NCBI GenBank assembly: GCA_023253575.1
Contig: JALRGB010000441.1
Location: 1 to 7,856 of the forward strand
Direction of reading: 5' to 3'
Length of the DNA stretch: 7,856 nucleotides
From: Verrucomicrobiales bacterium
GTDB taxonomy: Bacteria > Verrucomicrobiota > Verrucomicrobiia > Verrucomicrobiales > V1-33
Part shown: one piece after another, positions 7,010-7,856 of the stretch
How positions within the stretch are numbered: position 1 is the stretch's first letter
How the letters are laid out: every line of letters begins with the position of its first letter
The notes under the pieces: generated by a model
Told to the model about the DNA's origin: nothing
Database searches by the model: none
Seen by the model: only the letters and a program-made list of their open reading frames with translations
Translations under genes and position numbers: made by a program

Positions 7010-7194
7010 GAGGCGCGAGGCGCGCTCGAAATACCCAGCAAAGAATTAATATCATCGCTGGATGTCTGATCCAACACGGATGATCAAAGGTCTGGCTTTT
7101 GAAACGGCTCGCCGCTCTCCGCTCGACTCCCTCCGGACGCGGGTGCGGCGCCCGCCGGCCACCGCCGTCTCACTGATACGCTCGTGCAAACCCC

Positions 7195-7856
7195 ATGATT
7201 CCCGCTCTGCTGGCCACCTTTTTTTTCGCCTGTTCCGCGATTTGCGGACGGCGGCTCAGCCTGCTGCTGGGCGGCATCTCGGCCAACTTTTGGCGGCTTG
7301 TTCCGGCCACTCTTTTGTTGTGGCTGATGACTCTGGCTTGGTTTCCAGAGTCCATTCGTGACGAAACGGTGGGATGGTATGTCTTGAGCGGCGTCGTCGG
7401 ATTTGGGCTGGGGGATGTGGCGCTCTTTCTGGCCTATCCTCATCTGGGCGCCCGTCTGACGGTTCTTATCATGATGAGTTTCGGCGTCCTCTTTGGGGCG
7501 TGGGGCGACTGGTGGTTGTTGCATTCGCCACTGCGCTGGGAGTTGGCGGGCGGCATCACGGTCATTCTAGCCGGGCTCAGTCTGGCCCTGCACCGGCCCG
7601 GCGAGCCGCTGCCTTGGGGACGGGGTTTGGTTTTTGCGGTCATTGCGGGATGGGGTCAGGGGTTTGGCGCGGTGCTGAGCCGGATCGCTCAGGCCCAAGC
7701 CGCGCAAGCTGGATTCGCCATACCACCGATCGCCCAGACGGCGCAACGGGTCGCCGGCGGCATGGCCGTCGCCCTGCTGGCTTTTGGCCTGGTGCGCTTC
7801 CTCGAGGCCCGGCGCGAACGAAACCGCCGACTGGGCGGCCACGACCCGGCCGCCGC
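7195..7856 (+). CDS. EamA/DMT-superfamily membrane transporter (3' end outside window)
   Basis: From the ATG at 7195 the frame stays open for 220 codons to the window edge. The visible part has about seven hydrophobic segments: roughly residues 2-26, 30-50, 58-81, 87-110, 116-132, 142-165 and 184-204. The arrangement fits a drug/metabolite transporter (EamA type, usually ten helices in two repeats of five), so about three helices and 70-90 residues are missing. Typical features are the short N-terminal helix with MIPALLATFFFACSAICGRR and a glycine-rich third helix (GVVGFGLGDVALFLAY). The start is well fixed: an in-frame TGA lies at 7174-7176 and no other start codon lies between. No Shine-Dalgarno precedes it (GTGCAAACCCC). 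The substrate cannot be told from sequence; members export amino acids, metabolites or nucleotide sugars. Confidence 0.82.
   Translation, partial: MIPALLATFFFACSAICGRRLSLLLGGISANFWRLVPATLLLWLMTLAWFPESIRDETVGWYVLSGVVGFGLGDVALFLAYPHLGARLTVLIMMSFGVLFGAWGDWWLLHSPLRWELAGGITVILAGLSLALHRPGEPLPWGRGLVFAVIAGWGQGFGAVLSRIAQAQAAQAGFAIPPIAQTAQRVAGGMAVALLAFGLVRFLEARRERNRRLGGHDPAA

Larger units (their letters stand above)
6853..7194. other. Divergent intergenic region with short tandem repeats
   Basis: This 342-bp stretch separates the leftward fusion gene from the rightward transporter gene. It contains the 8-bp repeat array at 6962-7009, a doubled AGGCGCG at 7011-7024, an AT-rich patch around 7040-7055 (AAGAATTAATATCATC) that could contribute to a rightward promoter, and a small GC hairpin GCGGGT-GCGGC-GCCCGC (7139-7155) in the presumed transporter leader. 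I see no credible gene here and no tRNA. Confidence 0.6.

Noticed and set aside
6954..7024. Repeat array considered as a CRISPR or iteron origin
   Set aside because: The unit is only 8 bp with no spacers and no cas or replication-initiator gene nearby, so a simple sequence repeat is the better explanation.
6834..7055. Minus-strand 73-codon frame spanning the 8-bp repeats
   Set aside because: Its Val-Ala-Val-Leu-Arg-Cys-Cys-Gly repeat simply translates the tandem array, it overlaps the fusion gene start, and nothing else supports it.
7080..7160. tRNA-like sequence (GCTCGACTCC resembling a T-loop) before the transporter gene
   Set aside because: The bases around the supposed T-loop do not pair and no acceptor, D or anticodon stems can be drawn.
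1..7856. Defence island, prophage or mobile element
   Set aside because: No transposase, integrase, terminal inverted repeats, phage structural genes, restriction or toxin genes are visible; gene content looks chromosomal.

Overview
The window is GC-rich. It looks like the chromosome of a Gram-negative bacterium of the Planctomycetes-Verrucomicrobia-Chlamydiae group, most likely Verrucomicrobiota (Opitutus-like). The clues are a very large secreted protein with LamG-like, Ig-like, lamin-tail, chitobiase-C-like and CotH domains, a bacterial deoxyhypusine-synthase-family protein, an LpxH-like phosphoesterase (lipid A type outer membrane), and start codons that almost all lack a Shine-Dalgarno sequence. 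This assignment is inference from gene content; no rRNA or marker gene is present.

Layout. Positions 1-2724 (minus) hold the first 908 codons of the multidomain CotH-type exported protein; its 3' end lies outside the window. Positions 2725-3088 separate it from a divergent gene and contain a possible 59-codon membrane micro-ORF (minus) and a terminator-like hairpin facing the other way. Positions 3089-4198 (plus) encode a deoxyhypusine synthase/homospermidine synthase-family enzyme with a histone-tail-like Lys/Ala-rich N-terminus. Two small GC hairpins (4209-4251) lie between it and the convergent minus-strand pair. That pair reads, in transcription order, a glycosyltransferase-metallophosphoesterase fusion (6852-5056) followed 10 nt later by comF (5045-4254). 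Positions 6853-7194 are a second divergent intergenic stretch carrying six perfect copies of an 8-bp repeat. From 7195 (plus) an EamA/DMT-type membrane transporter begins and runs off the window.

How the genes relate. The fusion gene and comF probably form one transcription unit, though their functions (envelope glycolipid or lipid A metabolism versus DNA uptake or a related phosphoribosyltransferase role) are not obviously linked. The deoxyhypusine-synthase-like enzyme stands alone and most plausibly acts on polyamines, because bacteria lack eIF5A. I see no CRISPR, prophage, insertion sequence, toxin-antitoxin or recognisable defence system. The most unusual items are the fusion, whose glycosyltransferase half appears to lack its C-terminal segment, the basic tail on the polyamine enzyme, and the 8-bp repeat array in a divergent promoter region.
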